DNA from: SAR202 cluster bacterium
Lineage (GTDB): Bacteria; Chloroflexota; Dehalococcoidia; Lucifugimonadales; Lucifugimonadaceae
Assembly (NCBI GenBank): GCA_016872495.1
Contig: VGZT01000004.1
Coordinates: 1-64,000 of the forward strand
Direction of reading: 5' to 3'
DNA length: 64,000 nucleotides
This document shows positions 41,601 to 50,303 of the stretch, piece after piece. The notes below the pieces were generated by a model. It saw only the letters and a program-made list of their open reading frames with translations. It had not been told where the DNA came from and ran no database searches. Numbering within the stretch: position 1 is the stretch's first letter; every line of letters starts with the position of its first letter. The translations under genes were made by a program, and so were the position numbers.

Positions 41601-42236
41601 TCACCTGCCCTCTGGCTGGTCAGAACCGGGTTCCGATTCCGGCCCCTTCAGTAGATCCATTGCCTGGCGCAGGGCATCCTCGGCGTCAGAGCCAGCCTTC
41701 CGCGCCGCCAGGTGAAACGAGCGGGCATGCGTGACATCGCACAGGGCGCATCTGTCTGCTGGTTTCCCGCGTTCGCTCTTCTTCTTCCTGCGTTCCTTGC
41801 TCGAGGGAGGCGCTACGGATCGCTGCTTCGAAAGCCGGTCGAGCTCGCCGAAGTAGACCAGTTCGGCCTTCTCCAGAGCGGCGCGAATCGCCAGATCGAA
41901 CGAAGCCTCCCTTAGGTCACGTACCGCTTTCGCTGCGGCAGTAGTTTTAATCTCACCTAGCTGCAGGACCCATCGATCCCTCGGACCGCATAGCTCAGCG
42001 CACGCGTCGGCGGGATGCAGGACGGGGGCGGGCACGCGTTCATCCACCGGCGAGACGGACGGTCCTGCCGCCAGCTCTTCTCGGTAGACCTGGCACTGTC
42101 CGCAGGCGCATTCGCAGGCCGTCCTGGCGTCATGGTTCACGTAACAGGCGCAGAACCGGAACGCCCCCGCAGGCGTGCGTTCACGATCGCCGTGGTTGGG
42201 GCAGTTTTCGAATCCGTGGATGGAACAGCGCGCCAT
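41601..42236 (-). CDS. Cys-rich hypothetical protein
   Basis: A 211-residue protein without recognised homology. The N-terminus has CSIHGFENCPNHG (residues 4-16), then CACYVNHDARTACECACGQC (29-48), and a late pair DRCALCDVTH near residue 163. The Cys/His spacing suggests two or three zinc sites, and the middle is helical and acidic. A basic stretch (KERRKKKSERGK near residue 146) might bind nucleic acid. GGAG lies 6 bases before ATG 42236, and third-position GC is high, which supports a real gene. Confidence 0.6.
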   Translation of the reverse strand: MARCSIHGFENCPNHGDRERTPAGAFRFCACYVNHDARTACECACGQCQVYREELAAGPSVSPVDERVPAPVLHPADACAELCGPRDRWVLQLGEIKTTAAAKAVRDLREASFDLAIRAALEKAELVYFGELDRLSKQRSVAPPSSKERRKKKSERGKPADRCALCDVTHARSFHLAARKAGSDAEDALRQAMDLLKGPESEPGSDQPEGR

Positions 42237-42307
42237 TGCAGTCTCCGCCCCGGGCTATGCCCGGGCATGGCTCCCGCGAGGGTATAGGATCGGGCCATTG
42301 GCGCGCC

Positions 42308-42335
42308 GGAGGCTCCGGGACTCCCCGGAGCCTCC
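42308..42335. other. Strong 12-base-pair hairpin
   Basis: GGAGGCTCCGGG (42308-42319), loop ACTC, and CCCGGAGCCTCC (42324-42335) are perfectly complementary. No T-tract follows on either strand. It lies upstream of the Cys-rich gene and could be a transcription stop, a structured leader or a repeat relic. Confidence 0.45.
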
Positions 42336-42339
42336 ACGC

Positions 42340-42751
42340 TCTCGCGAGTGGCCGACTGGAACCTTGAAGGTACCTTGAAGACCTGCCGGTGGAGCCGCGC
42401 CGGCGCCCCAGCCAGGCATCCAGCTCTCGACCCGCGGTCCACCTGGCCCCGACGCCAAAGGAGACCGCGACGGGAGTGGCCACTGCAGTGCCCGGGAGGC
42501 CGAAGCCGAGGATGATCTCGTCGGCGCCCCCGGTCTGCTTTGAGGCGACTGCAATCGTGAACAGGATGACCCGCCAGCGCGCCATTCCAGCGACCAGGGA
42601 AGAACACCGAACCGGGTAGCACTGATGCCTGCAAGGTCGCGAAAACAACAGGCAAGCGACCATCACGGCCGTAGCAGATCACCCTGGAAGGTCGCCAGTT
42701 GCCCTGAATCGGCTCGGTGGTGATCTCCAGGCGTACCGGGAGCGAGTTCAC
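42340..42751 (-). other. Unclear coding region, possibly frameshifted gene
   Basis: On the minus strand a frame from GTG 42751 starts MNSLPVRLEITTEPIQGNWR and stays protein-like for about 55 residues. A second frame is then more protein-like (MARWRVILFTIAVASKQTGG, then EIILGFGLPGTAVATPVAVS), with high third-position GC. Neither is complete on its own, so a frameshift near 42580 is possible. No family was recognised. From 42752 to 42976 no gene is seen. Confidence 0.3.
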
Positions 42752-42976
42752 GCCCGCGCCCTCTCGCTCAAATCAGCCCTACGTTGCCCCTCGATGAGGG
42801 ACTCGGGATCGGCTACCCGTCGATGGGACCCTGGATCCGCGGCACGGGCCCGTGGTCCGGTGCCGGTCAGCAACCTGACTGGGCACCGCCTGATTTGCGT
42901 GGCCCAAACCTGCTGGCATACGATGCGTGCGCACCCCGGCGCGCGAAGCCCGTAACGGAGTCAGACTGGAGTGGGC

Positions 42977-44053
42977 ATGGCTAAGAAATTCAAGATCCTC
43001 TACCTCGGCGCCTCATATGGGTCGTTACTGGCCGCCAAGGCGGCGCTTGGGGGCCACTCCGGTCACCTGGTTTGCCTGCCCGAAGAGGCCAACCTGATCA
43101 ACAGCGAAGGGGCCATCGTTCGCCTTCCCGTACGCGGCGTCGACAGGCTCGTCGAACTCAACACCAGGGATATGCCCGGGAAGGTAACTGCGGGGGCACC
43201 TGAGAAGGCGAACCCGGCCGACTACGACCTCGTCGTGCTGGCAATGCAGGAGCCGCAGTACCGGGTCCCCGTTGTCAAGGATCTCCTGAACAAGTTGGGC
43301 GACTCCCGGAAGCCCTGCATGTCGATCATGAACATGCCACCACTGACCTATCTGAAGCGCATTCCAGGGGTCGACGCCAGCGCCATCCGTGGCGCGTACA
43401 CCGACGCGTCCGCCTGGGACAGGCTCGACCCCTCGCTGATGACGCTGTGCAGCCCTGACCCGCAGGCGTTTCGCCCGCCCGACCAGAAGGTCAATGTGCT
43501 CCAGGTTGGCTTGCCGACGAACTTCAAGGCGGCCGCATTCGAGTCGCCCGCGCATACCGCGATCCTGAAGCAGATCGAAGACGATATCCAGGCCGTCCGC
43601 CATGAAGTCAACGGCAAGACGGTGGAACTCCCGGTCAAGTTGCGGGTCCACGACTCCGTATTCGTGCCGCTGGCCAAGTGGGCGATGCTCATGGCCGGCA
43701 ACTACCGGTGCGTCCAGGCCGACAAGATGATCCCGATCAAGGAAGCGGTGCACTCGGACCACGCAGCCTCCGAGGCGGTCTACAACTGGGTCGTCGAGCT
43801 CTGCGTCAAGATCGGTGCAGACCGTGCCGATCTCGTTCCTTTTGAAAAGTACGCAGAAGCTGCCAATTCACTGCTGCGCCCGTCGTCAGCGGCGCGGGCC
43901 CTTGCCGCCGGCGCGACCAACATCGAACGGGTGGACAAGTTGGTACAGGCCCTTGCTGCCTCGAAAGGCATGCGGTCCGACTCGCTTGACCGGACGGTGA
44001 AGCTGGTCGACGGCTGGCTCGCCAGGAACCGGGCAAAGGCGGGCACGGCCTAG
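42977..44053 (+). CDS. Ketopantoate reductase-like NAD(P)-binding protein
   Basis: About 358 residues. The N-terminal Rossmann motif reads KILYLGASYGSLLAAKAAL (residues 6-24), and YDLVVLAMQEPQY near residue 75 is typical of the ApbA/PanE dehydrogenase family. The C-terminal helical domain carries KLRVHDSVFVPLAKWAMLMAGNYRC near residue 216. The enzyme probably reduces or oxidises a 2-oxo/2-hydroxy acid with NAD(P), but key PanE active-site residues could not be checked. GGAG lies 8 bases before ATG 42977. It converges with the DUF1801 gene. Confidence 0.72.
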   Translation: MAKKFKILYLGASYGSLLAAKAALGGHSGHLVCLPEEANLINSEGAIVRLPVRGVDRLVELNTRDMPGKVTAGAPEKANPADYDLVVLAMQEPQYRVPVVKDLLNKLGDSRKPCMSIMNMPPLTYLKRIPGVDASAIRGAYTDASAWDRLDPSLMTLCSPDPQAFRPPDQKVNVLQVGLPTNFKAAAFESPAHTAILKQIEDDIQAVRHEVNGKTVELPVKLRVHDSVFVPLAKWAMLMAGNYRCVQADKMIPIKEAVHSDHAASEAVYNWVVELCVKIGADRADLVPFEKYAEAANSLLRPSSAARALAAGATNIERVDKLVQALAASKGMRSDSLDRTVKLVDGWLARNRAKAGTA

Positions 44054-44073
44054 GCCGGGGTCCGCCGGGGCGG

Positions 44074-44373
44074 TCATGGTTCTGATTTCGCTGGCTTTCT
44101 CGACTGGCCTGCTATGAACCGGGCGATCCTCTCGACTGGCGCCCGTGGAACCGGCTCCGAGAGCAGAAAACGAACCATTCCCCTACTGAGTTCGTAGAGG
44201 GTCAGGTCGTCGCTCAATTCGCTGGCCAGTTCTTCGGTCAGTGGGTAGATCGAGAAGTGGTTTTTCCAACCGGCCAAATAGACGACGGCTCGACCGTGCA
44301 GTTTCAACGCCGGGATACGGCATTTGATAGCCTCATCAGCGCCCGGGATCGAGGCCCGGAGGAAGAATGGCAC
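44074..44373 (-). CDS. DUF1801 (YdhG-like) small protein
   Basis: A 99-residue protein with the DUF1801 core: IPGADEAIKCRIPALKLHGRAVVYLAGWKNH then FSIYPLT, ending YELSRGMVRFLLSEPVPRAPVERIARF. Family members are usually 110-150 residues with an N-terminal helix, so this one may be short, or its start may lie upstream of GTG 44373. Function unknown; the fold resembles iron-sulphur-chaperone frataxin-like domains. Divergent from the DUF6326 gene, with 47 bases between starts. Confidence 0.75.
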   Translation of the reverse strand: MPFFLRASIPGADEAIKCRIPALKLHGRAVVYLAGWKNHFSIYPLTEELASELSDDLTLYELSRGMVRFLLSEPVPRAPVERIARFIAGQSRKPAKSEP

Positions 44374-44420
44374 TGCCCCGGACGATTTGACGACCTCGGA
44401 ACAGACTGGAGGGACAATCG

Positions 44421-44858
44421 ATGGTTGAAAAGGGAAGCATCCAGAACGGACTGGAAGACGTGAAAGTAAACGTCAAGCTGAAGCTCGCAGCTCTCTGGAC
44501 CGCCACGCTATTCGTCTGGGTCTATGTCGACATAATAACTTTCTATAAACCGGGATTCATCGAGGACATACTGGCGGGAAAGGTCTGGCAGTTTGACATC
44601 TCGCAGACATGGGCGCTCGGCGCCCTGGCCCTCATGACGGTACCGGTCGTGATGATCTTCCTGTCACTAGCATTGCCGGCCAGGGTGAATCGAATGGTGA
44701 CCATGTTTGTGGCCGGAATTTACGTCCTGGTTTCGATCGGCAATTCGGTGGGAGAAACCTGGGCGTATATCTGGCTCGGCTCAGCCACAGAAGTTGTCCT
44801 GCTTTCACTGATCATCTGGCACGCTTGGAAGTGGCCCACGACCGCAGGTGCGAGATAG
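44421..44858 (+). CDS. DUF6326-like four-helix membrane protein
   Basis: A 145-residue membrane protein. Four hydrophobic helices occur at about residues 22-42 (LAALWTATLFVWVYVDIITF), 64-86 (WALGALALMTVPVVMIFLSL), 92-110 (VNRMVTMFVAGIYVLVSIGN) and 116-134. The first helix with V-Y-V-D-I-I-T-F-Y-K-P-G is typical of DUF6326. ATG 44421 follows GGAGGG by 6 bases. Function unknown. The serine protease gene starts 22 bases after its stop. Confidence 0.75.
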   Translation: MVEKGSIQNGLEDVKVNVKLKLAALWTATLFVWVYVDIITFYKPGFIEDILAGKVWQFDISQTWALGALALMTVPVVMIFLSLALPARVNRMVTMFVAGIYVLVSIGNSVGETWAYIWLGSATEVVLLSLIIWHAWKWPTTAGAR

Positions 44859-44880
44859 CGACCGCGGGATATCGATATTG

Positions 44881-45696
44881 ATGAGGCGCGGCGGCGCGAT
44901 CGCGCCTCTTGCCTGCGCCGCGCTGCTGATCGTTGGCACCGCCTGCGGACCGGGTAGCGGATCGGTCCAGGCAACAGTCGACGCCAAGATACTCACCGCG
45001 GTTGCGGGCATTCCTGCGCCCTTGCCCGAGCCGACGCCGCAGCCGACGCCGTCCCCGATGGCGTTTCCGACTCCCCTGCCCACGCCAACTCCGGCCCCGG
45101 ACCTGAGCGCCATCTATGAGCGATACGCCCGCTCAGTCTTTTTCCAGGAGACGCCGACCGGACATGGAACCGGCTGGTTGCTCGAAGCGGGCATGATCGT
45201 CACCGCCGCGCATGTTGTAGGTGACAACAAGAAAGTGACGGTGCGTTCGTCTTTCCGGGATGCATTTCAGGGCGCCGTGCTCGCGCGCGATTCCCTGAGG
45301 GACATTGCGCTCATCACGTTTGATCCAAGCACGATCGCGTTGCCAGACTCGGTCCCGGTACTGCTGTCGCTGTCGGCTGCCAACACCAGGATCGGCGAGG
45401 GTATCCTCGCAATGGGCTTCACTACCCACGGCGTCAGGGAGAACGGCTGGGTCGGCCTGCCCAGCGCCAAGGTAGGGATCAAATCTCAGCTGGTCCAGTT
45501 CGGTGAGTCATCGAACGGTTTGAACATCCAGCTAGACGCGCCGCTCGACCCCGGAGATAGCGGCGGTCCGGTGCTGAATGGCGCGGGACGCCTTATCGGC
45601 GTCGGCCCGGGCGGCGCCTGCTGCCCGCCGCACGCCGCAACGAGCAACGCGATACAGAGGCCTATCAGGACCCAACGCATTCTTGTCATGTCGTAG
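44881..45696 (+). CDS. Trypsin-like serine protease lipoprotein with replaced C-terminus
   Basis: A 271-residue secreted protease from ATG 44881. The lipobox GTAC puts the lipid on Cys 22. A Pro/Thr-rich spacer spans about residues 45-73. The S1-type triad is His 111 (TAAHVV), Asp 141 (RDIALI) and Ser 227 (GDSGGPV). From about residue 239 (after GAGRLIG) the codons lie inside a 188-bp repeat that is antisense to the start of the propeller lipoprotein gene. The final 33 residues ([18 protein letters not shown] and onward) are therefore not protease sequence, and the last beta strands are missing. Activity is doubtful. Confidence 0.8.
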   Translation: MRRGGAIAPLACAALLIVGTACGPGSGSVQATVDAKILTAVAGIPAPLPEPTPQPTPSPMAFPTPLPTPTPAPDLSAIYERYARSVFFQETPTGHGTGWLLEAGMIVTAAHVVGDNKKVTVRSSFRDAFQGAVLARDSLRDIALITFDPSTIALPDSVPVLLSLSAANTRIGEGILAMGFTTHGVRENGWVGLPSAKVGIKSQLVQFGESSNGLNIQLDAPLDPGDSGGPVLNGAGRLIGVGPGGACCPPHAATSNAIQRPIRTQRILVMS

Positions 45697-45782
45697 TTCC
45701 GCGATTGGCGGCCCCTACCTTAACTGTTTTTTATTGCCCGCAAAGGCCTGGGGTTTAACAAATTCAAGAAGGCCTAGTCCAG
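45595..45782. repeat. 188-bp direct repeat, copy A
   Basis: Matches 48210-48397 over 188 bases in the same orientation, with about four mismatches (CGGCCC versus CGGCGC near the left end, and three within the GGCGGCCCCTACC stretch near 45715). It holds the signal-peptide start and upstream region of the propeller lipoprotein, reading on the minus strand, fused to the protease gene on its left. Confidence 0.95.
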
Positions 45783-45823
45783 GCTCTAGAGCAGGGCTCT
45801 GTGACTCCTTGTGGCTGCCCCTG

Positions 45824-46822
45824 TCAGTACGTTATGCGATCAATACGCAGATAAGAAGTGCGGCCGCCAGGAGCTGGGCCATCCCAACTCGTGATCATCA
45901 GGTCGCCGATGAGCACCGTGTGCGGACGGTTGGCTCCTGAAGGCGCGATGGTCTGGCGAGCAGATACTGAGCCATCCGGTGCGGTGGTAAAACGGACGAT
46001 CGACCCGTCATCTGGTGGCAGGCGCTGAGCTTCGCCGCCCCCCGTAGAAGTGGGTGGCGCACCCCTCAGGCTGACGCCTTCCCGCAGGCGGGTATTCACG
46101 ACAAGGTAGCCGGTGCTCAGCAGCACGCCGCTGGGCATCGCGTATTGCTTCCCGTCCTCGTTTAAAACGAAGGCTGCCGTGATGGGCCGCCAGGAAAGAT
46201 CGAATTGAAGCTTCTTGAACCCACTCGTCGCGAAGGGATTTAACGTCTCGGGAGCCAGGACCAGAAACCCTGACTGCGTCAGCATGGCACTGGCGCCGTT
46301 GCTGTGAATGAACGACCCGCCGCCGATCTGCACGGTGCCGCGTAACGCACCATTCACGTCGAAGCGGTACAAGCGGTGCCCAAAGTTAGGCAGAAGATAG
46401 CCGACCGTGACGCCTTCCGGTTCCGCAACCATGAACATGTCGTTGGTTGGCAGGGTGGAATTCTGTACAACCGTGAACAGGGCGATACGGCGAAAGTCCC
46501 TGTCGAGCTTTAGCAAGTAACCGTCCTTGGCGTTGTTGGCGGAAAAGGAGATCCAATGAAAGCCGTGGGCGTAGATGTGCCAGTGGTCGGCGGCTGAGGA
46601 GCCGCCCGTGTCCTGGCTAGTCGCGACCACCTGCCAGTTGATGGGTGCCGTAGGGTTATTCAAGTTGAGGCGCCCTACCTCTATCGTGCCTCTGGTCTCC
46701 GAGGAAACTGCGGGTTGAGGTGAGCCATCGTCTACCACATGGAGCCAGATTCGTACGCCAGGCAGTTGAAGGTTGTCCACGACCGTTGTAATGGCAGGAG
46801 GTGGTGCTGGTGTCGGGGTGGG
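45824..46822 (-). pseudogene. C-terminal half of the propeller lipoprotein, cut off by an in-frame TAG
   Basis: This stretch is in the same frame as the gene at 46823-48304 and follows its TAG directly. It starts PTPTPAPPPAITTVVDNLQL and continues as a domain of about 310 residues. The domain has repeated strand-rich segments (NAKDGYLLKLDRDFRRIALF; GHRLYRFDVNGALRGTVQIG; SGFKKLQFDLSWRPITAAFV; GSIVRFTTAPDGSVSARQTI), suggesting a beta-propeller. An internal ATG (46780) has no ribosome site or signal peptide, so separate translation is unlikely. Either the gene is dead or the stop is read through. Function unknown. Confidence 0.7.
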
Positions 46823-48304
46823 CTACGGCGTTGGTGTAGACGTGGGGGTAGGCGAAGGGGCTTGCGTTGGTGTTGGGCGACGAACGATGCATAACCCACT
46901 GTGTAGCAGCTTGTTCAGGTCGCGGTCATAACCACGGCTTAGGCAGCTATAAACGACAACCATATCCCCTTCGGGCGAAGAAGTCAGGACGGCATAGGGC
47001 TCTGCGCCCGTATTGAACCCATCGTCTACACTCACGACTTCTGTAACGGTCCAGTTCAGCCCGTCTTCGGACGTCGCGACCGAGAAGAATGCGTTCAAAC
47101 TTAATGTCCACCCTTGACCCTTGTCTGGGGGGCCCGGCGGTGGCCCGTTGTACACGCACATTTGGTTCTTGAAGAACATGATCCACTTGCCATCCGATGC
47201 TCGGTAGACGATCGGGTGGCCTGCATTCTTGAGCAGGCATGGCAGCGGTGGACGCTGTAACGCGTCTTTCGTCTCTCCATTCCATTGAAGGACCGCAGGG
47301 ATCCGGACTCCCGGTTCCTTGGTGAAGGTAAACCCGTCGTTGGAGATGTAGCTGAAGATCTTAGCGGTACGCTCCGGCTCAAAACGTGCTGATGTACCCG
47401 CGTAAAAGACAGCCTTATACATCCGGTAGCGGCCGTCGGGGAGAAGGACGATGTTGATCTCCGCCCAACTGTCCTGGTCCTCCGCGTCGGGCTCCCGAGG
47501 TCCCCATTCCAGATAGCGCCCTGGTCCCCTGATGCGTGTGAGCTCCAGGCCATCCTTGGTTATGAACGCTCCACAACTCAAGTAGATGAGCTGGGTACCG
47601 TCGGGTCTTTTAATCGCCTTGCCGGGCACGGGGTAGCAGGTATCAGGTGACATTGGGTTGGAGCTCACACCAGTCCTGGCGCCGGGATCAATCGTCCAGT
47701 TGATCCCATCGCTGGTCACGGCAGAAATAAGGCGGAACGTGGTGAAACCGGGCTTCAGCCCGGCCGGTGAGTCCATCTCGCTGCGGGGATGCCAAGCGCT
47801 GTTGAAGATAAGCCTTGTTCCACCCGAGGGGAGATCGACGTGTAAGGCATCCGAGAAGAGGTCGAGGGTGTCGCCAACAAGCCTGTTCTGTACGGCGAAT
47901 CCCACGGGAACCCACCGCGTGGTCAAGGTTGGCGTGGGCACAGGCGTAGGTGCAGGCGTGGGCGTGGGCGTGGCGGTGGGCCGGGGTGTGGGAGAGGGGC
48001 TGGGTGTGGGGCGCGGAGTCGGGGTGGGCTGCGGCGTTGGTGTAGGTGCAGGCGCGGGGCGCGGAGTCGGGGTGGGCTGCGGCGTTGGTATAGGTGCAGG
48101 CGCGGGCGTTGGCGTCGCAGCAACCGTGGACTGGGACGTGGGCGTAGCGGCCTGCGGCAGCGGCGTCCGTGTAGGTGCAGGCACGGGCGTGGGCGTAGCG
48201 GCCTGCGGCATCGGCGTCGGCGCGGGCGGCGCCTGCTGCCCGCCGCACGCCGCAACGAGCAACGCGATACAGAGGCCTATCAGGACCCAACGCATTCTTG
48301 TCAT
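46823..48304 (-). CDS. Lipoprotein with five-bladed-propeller-like domain, stopped early
   Basis: A 493-residue lipoprotein. [17 protein letters not shown] gives a lipobox with Cys 20. A Pro/Thr/Ala spacer (residues 25-130) contains a 16-residue repeat. The next 340 residues resemble GH43- or sialidase-like propellers: [19 protein letters not shown] near residue 168, [20 protein letters not shown] near residue 217, [20 protein letters not shown] near residue 275, [17 protein letters not shown] and [18 protein letters not shown] second Pro/Thr linker then meets TAG (46825-46823) at codon 494. Read through, the protein would be 826 residues. The sugar or polymer bound is unknown. Confidence 0.75.
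   Translation of the reverse strand: MTRMRWVLIGLCIALLVAACGGQQAPPAPTPMPQAATPTPVPAPTRTPLPQAATPTSQSTVAATPTPAPAPIPTPQPTPTPRPAPAPTPTPQPTPTPRPTPSPSPTPRPTATPTPTPAPTPVPTPTLTTRWVPVGFAVQNRLVGDTLDLFSDALHVDLPSGGTRLIFNSAWHPRSEMDSPAGLKPGFTTFRLISAVTSDGINWTIDPGARTGVSSNPMSPDTCYPVPGKAIKRPDGTQLIYLSCGAFITKDGLELTRIRGPGRYLEWGPREPDAEDQDSWAEINIVLLPDGRYRMYKAVFYAGTSARFEPERTAKIFSYISNDGFTFTKEPGVRIPAVLQWNGETKDALQRPPLPCLLKNAGHPIVYRASDGKWIMFFKNQMCVYNGPPPGPPDKGQGWTLSLNAFFSVATSEDGLNWTVTEVVSVDDGFNTGAEPYAVLTSSPEGDMVVVYSCLSRGYDRDLNKLLHSGLCIVRRPTPTQAPSPTPTSTPTP
48011..48106 (-). repeat. 48-base in-frame tandem repeat in the Pro/Thr spacer
   Basis: Two 48-base units (48011-48058 and 48059-48106) are nearly identical and encode [16 protein letters not shown]-type 16-residue repeats. 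The core of the unit recurs at about 46814-46838, where CAG has become TAG. Such GC-rich repeats are prone to slippage. Confidence 0.85.
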
Positions 48305-48397
48305 GTCGTAGTTCCGCGATTGGCGGCTGCTACTTTAACTGTTTTTTATTGCCCGCAAAGGCCTGGGGTTTAACAAATTCAAGAAGGCCTAGTCCAG
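48210..48397. repeat. 188-bp direct repeat, copy B
   Basis: Matches 45595-45782. It contains the first 30 or so codons of the intact lipoprotein gene (minus strand) and about 90 bases upstream, so this copy is probably the source. Copies are 2615 bases apart. Confidence 0.95.
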
Positions 48398-48533
48398 ACC
48401 GGGATCCGGCTAACAATCAGCCCCTCGCCAACCCGGCGACTGTTCCTCCCGCTACGGCGATGGTCGCCTAGCTTGATGCGCATGTGGCGGCTCCCCCGAG
48501 AAATGCCGGTACCTGCTCGATCATTCGGCCGCG

Positions 48534-48968
48534 GTGTTCATCTCGACGATCCGTGAGTCCGATTGGGCCTGGCTGCTGCACCAGGTCAGGCCCGAACTCC
48601 CGGGTCCGATGATTCGAAGCCTGGCAATTTTCTATCAGCATGCTCAAACCGCGCCAGGTCTCGCGTGGACGGCGGAGGTTCTCGCCGAGGCGCTCAGGTG
48701 CGCGGCATGGGAAAGCCAGAGCGCCATGCTTTCGTTCTTCATCGAAGCGGCGCCACTCATCCCGACCCAGCCAGAAGGTTCACCCTTGCACGAGGCCCAG
48801 CTATGGGACATGCCTCACATCGCGGGGCATCTGCGGGAGACATGGCGGCAGATAGACAAGCTAGCCGCCCCGCCCCGTGAAGTGAGCCCGGCCGCATTCA
48901 ATGCCGCAGTAGCTCACGAAAACCGGACCGTGTCCGGGACGTCCGGTGGCTCTGGCGGGTCTTCATGA
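48534..48968 (+). CDS. Hypothetical protein
   Basis: A 144-residue reading frame from GTG 48534. It is helix-rich with several Trp (DWAWLLHQVRPELPGPMIRS; TAEVLAEALRCAAWESQSAM; HIAGHLRETWRQIDKL) and a Gly/Ser-rich end. Third-position GC is high, which supports coding. No family was recognised, no ribosome site is clear, and there is no operon partner. Confidence 0.45.
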   Translation: MFISTIRESDWAWLLHQVRPELPGPMIRSLAIFYQHAQTAPGLAWTAEVLAEALRCAAWESQSAMLSFFIEAAPLIPTQPEGSPLHEAQLWDMPHIAGHLRETWRQIDKLAAPPREVSPAAFNAAVAHENRTVSGTSGGSGGSS

Positions 48969-49070
48969 GACGTGAGGGCACCTCGCCCGACAACCTCTTT
49001 CCAATCCGGGCCGCGTTGATGGACTTCGAAGCCAGGAGTTTTTGGGGGGTTGGGGGGTGGCCGATTTAGC

Positions 49071-49146
49071 TGGCACGCCCGGAGGGATTCGAACCCACGA
49101 CCCCTGGTTCCGAAGACCAGTGCTCTATCCGCTGAGCTACGGGCGC
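49071..49146 (-). tRNA. tRNA-Arg (anticodon TCG)
   Basis: A 76-base cloverleaf with encoded CCA. Acceptor GCGCCCG pairs with CGGGCGT, the D arm contains GCTCAGCGGATAGAGC, the anticodon stem CTGGT/ACCAG closes the loop CTTCGGA (anticodon TCG), and the T arm has GGTTCGAATCC. It reads CGA and, by wobble, possibly CGG. Confidence 0.95.
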
Positions 49147-49212
49147 GCGCTGTGAGGGGGGGGAGGATCGACCCCTCGAGGGCTTCAATGGGTCAGACCG
49201 GTCGTTGAGATA

Positions 49213-49289
49213 TGGGGTGAGCGGCGGGATTCGAACCCGCGATCTTCAGGGCCACAACCTGACGCGATAACCACTACGCTACGCCCACC
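49213..49289 (-). tRNA. tRNA-His (anticodon GTG)
   Basis: Includes the extra G at position -1 pairing with C73, which is characteristic of tRNA-His, and an encoded CCA. Acceptor GTGGGCG pairs with CGCTCAC, the anticodon loop is TTGTGGC (anticodon GTG) and the T arm has GGTTCGAATCC. It lies 66 bases upstream of tRNA-Arg in the same direction, so they may share a transcript. Confidence 0.95.
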
Positions 49290-49456
49290 ACGCAAACAGA
49301 AAGAATATCAGGAACAAGGCGCCTCCACAGGGTGCGAGCGCTGAATTCCTTGCCGCCTTCGTCCCCCGGCGGTCAATGCCGGTTGAGCTCCATCCTGCGT
49401 GCCGATGGAGGGGTATGTCCGGTCTCGCGAACCAGGAGCGCCGCGCCGACTGGCGA

Positions 49457-50242
49457 CTACTTCCGCCGTACCCGCTTCCCGGTCGAACTGGCCGCCCTCT
49501 TGCCCGCGCCTGCCTTGAGGTTTCTGAACTCGGCGTAGGTTTCCGGCGACGGCGGGTAGTACTTGCCAGGCGCAACTTTCTCTTTCTTGATCTTGACCTT
49601 GATGTAGGCCTCAACCGCCTCGGTCTCTTCGACCCTGCTGCAGATCTCCTCCGCGAACCAGGACGGGACAACGACGCATCCGTCGTCGTCGCCGACGATC
49701 ACGTCGCCGGGCCGAACCAGGACGCCTCCGCACTGGATGTCGAGATTCTCCTCGTAGGGCTCCGCCCAGGGGCGGCCGCCGTAGGGAGTGCGGTCCTGCG
49801 CGTAGACGATCAGGCCGTACTTCTCGCGAAGGATCACGTCGAGGTCACGGATCGCACCGTCGGTGACCAGGCCCTCGGCCTTGTTCATCGAGAGCTGGAG
49901 CAATTTGACGTCGCCGGCAATCGCCGCCAGCCGCTTGCCCATGATGTCCGCCACGAGCACGTCCCCCGGCCCGCAGCGCGCCATCGCCCGGTATTCGGGA
50001 GACTTTTCGCCCGCACGCGTCTCCTTGTCCTTGTCAGGTCGCGGCGGAAGGAACCGAAGGGTGCGCGCACGCGCCGCCAGGCGGTGGCCCGGCGTGAACG
50101 CCCGCACGCCTTCCATGTAGCTGTCGATGCCTTCTTTCTTCAAGGCGCCCCAGACGGTGGCGATCGGAAGCTGCTTGTAGCGGTTCAGAACGCTCTGCGA
50201 GACGTTTACGGGCTTCATCGAGCGGTCAGGCATCGAGGTCAC
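49457..50242 (-). CDS. RraA-like / HMG aldolase family protein
   Basis: A 261-residue member of the RraA-like class that includes 4-hydroxy-4-methyl-2-oxoglutarate aldolase and oxaloacetate decarboxylase. Seen are the [18 protein letters not shown] block near residue 87, [14 protein letters not shown] near residue 124 (Arg and Asp of the metal site), and [18 protein letters not shown] near residue 175. A 40-residue Lys/Ala-rich tail is extra. It may cleave a branched or acyclic 2-oxo acid to pyruvate, alongside the HpcH/HpaI-type proteins. It lies 61 bases after pepA. Confidence 0.87.
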   Translation of the reverse strand: MTSMPDRSMKPVNVSQSVLNRYKQLPIATVWGALKKEGIDSYMEGVRAFTPGHRLAARARTLRFLPPRPDKDKETRAGEKSPEYRAMARCGPGDVLVADIMGKRLAAIAGDVKLLQLSMNKAEGLVTDGAIRDLDVILREKYGLIVYAQDRTPYGGRPWAEPYEENLDIQCGGVLVRPGDVIVGDDDGCVVVPSWFAEEICSRVEETEAVEAYIKVKIKKEKVAPGKYYPPSPETYAEFRNLKAGAGKRAASSTGKRVRRK

Positions 50243-50303
50243 TCCTTTGATATCCAGACTCTGGAACTTCAGGCATCGCGCCAGGCCAGGCCGGCCACCG
50301 AAC

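Noticed and set aside
45486-45689. A short lipoprotein with the same signal peptide as the propeller protein
   Set aside because: It is the duplicated signal-peptide start fused to the antisense of the protease; a repeat by-product, not a gene.
47923-48255. CRISPR-like repeats in the Pro/Thr coding region
   Set aside because: The units are in-frame codon repeats without spacers; they encode the linker of a lipoprotein.
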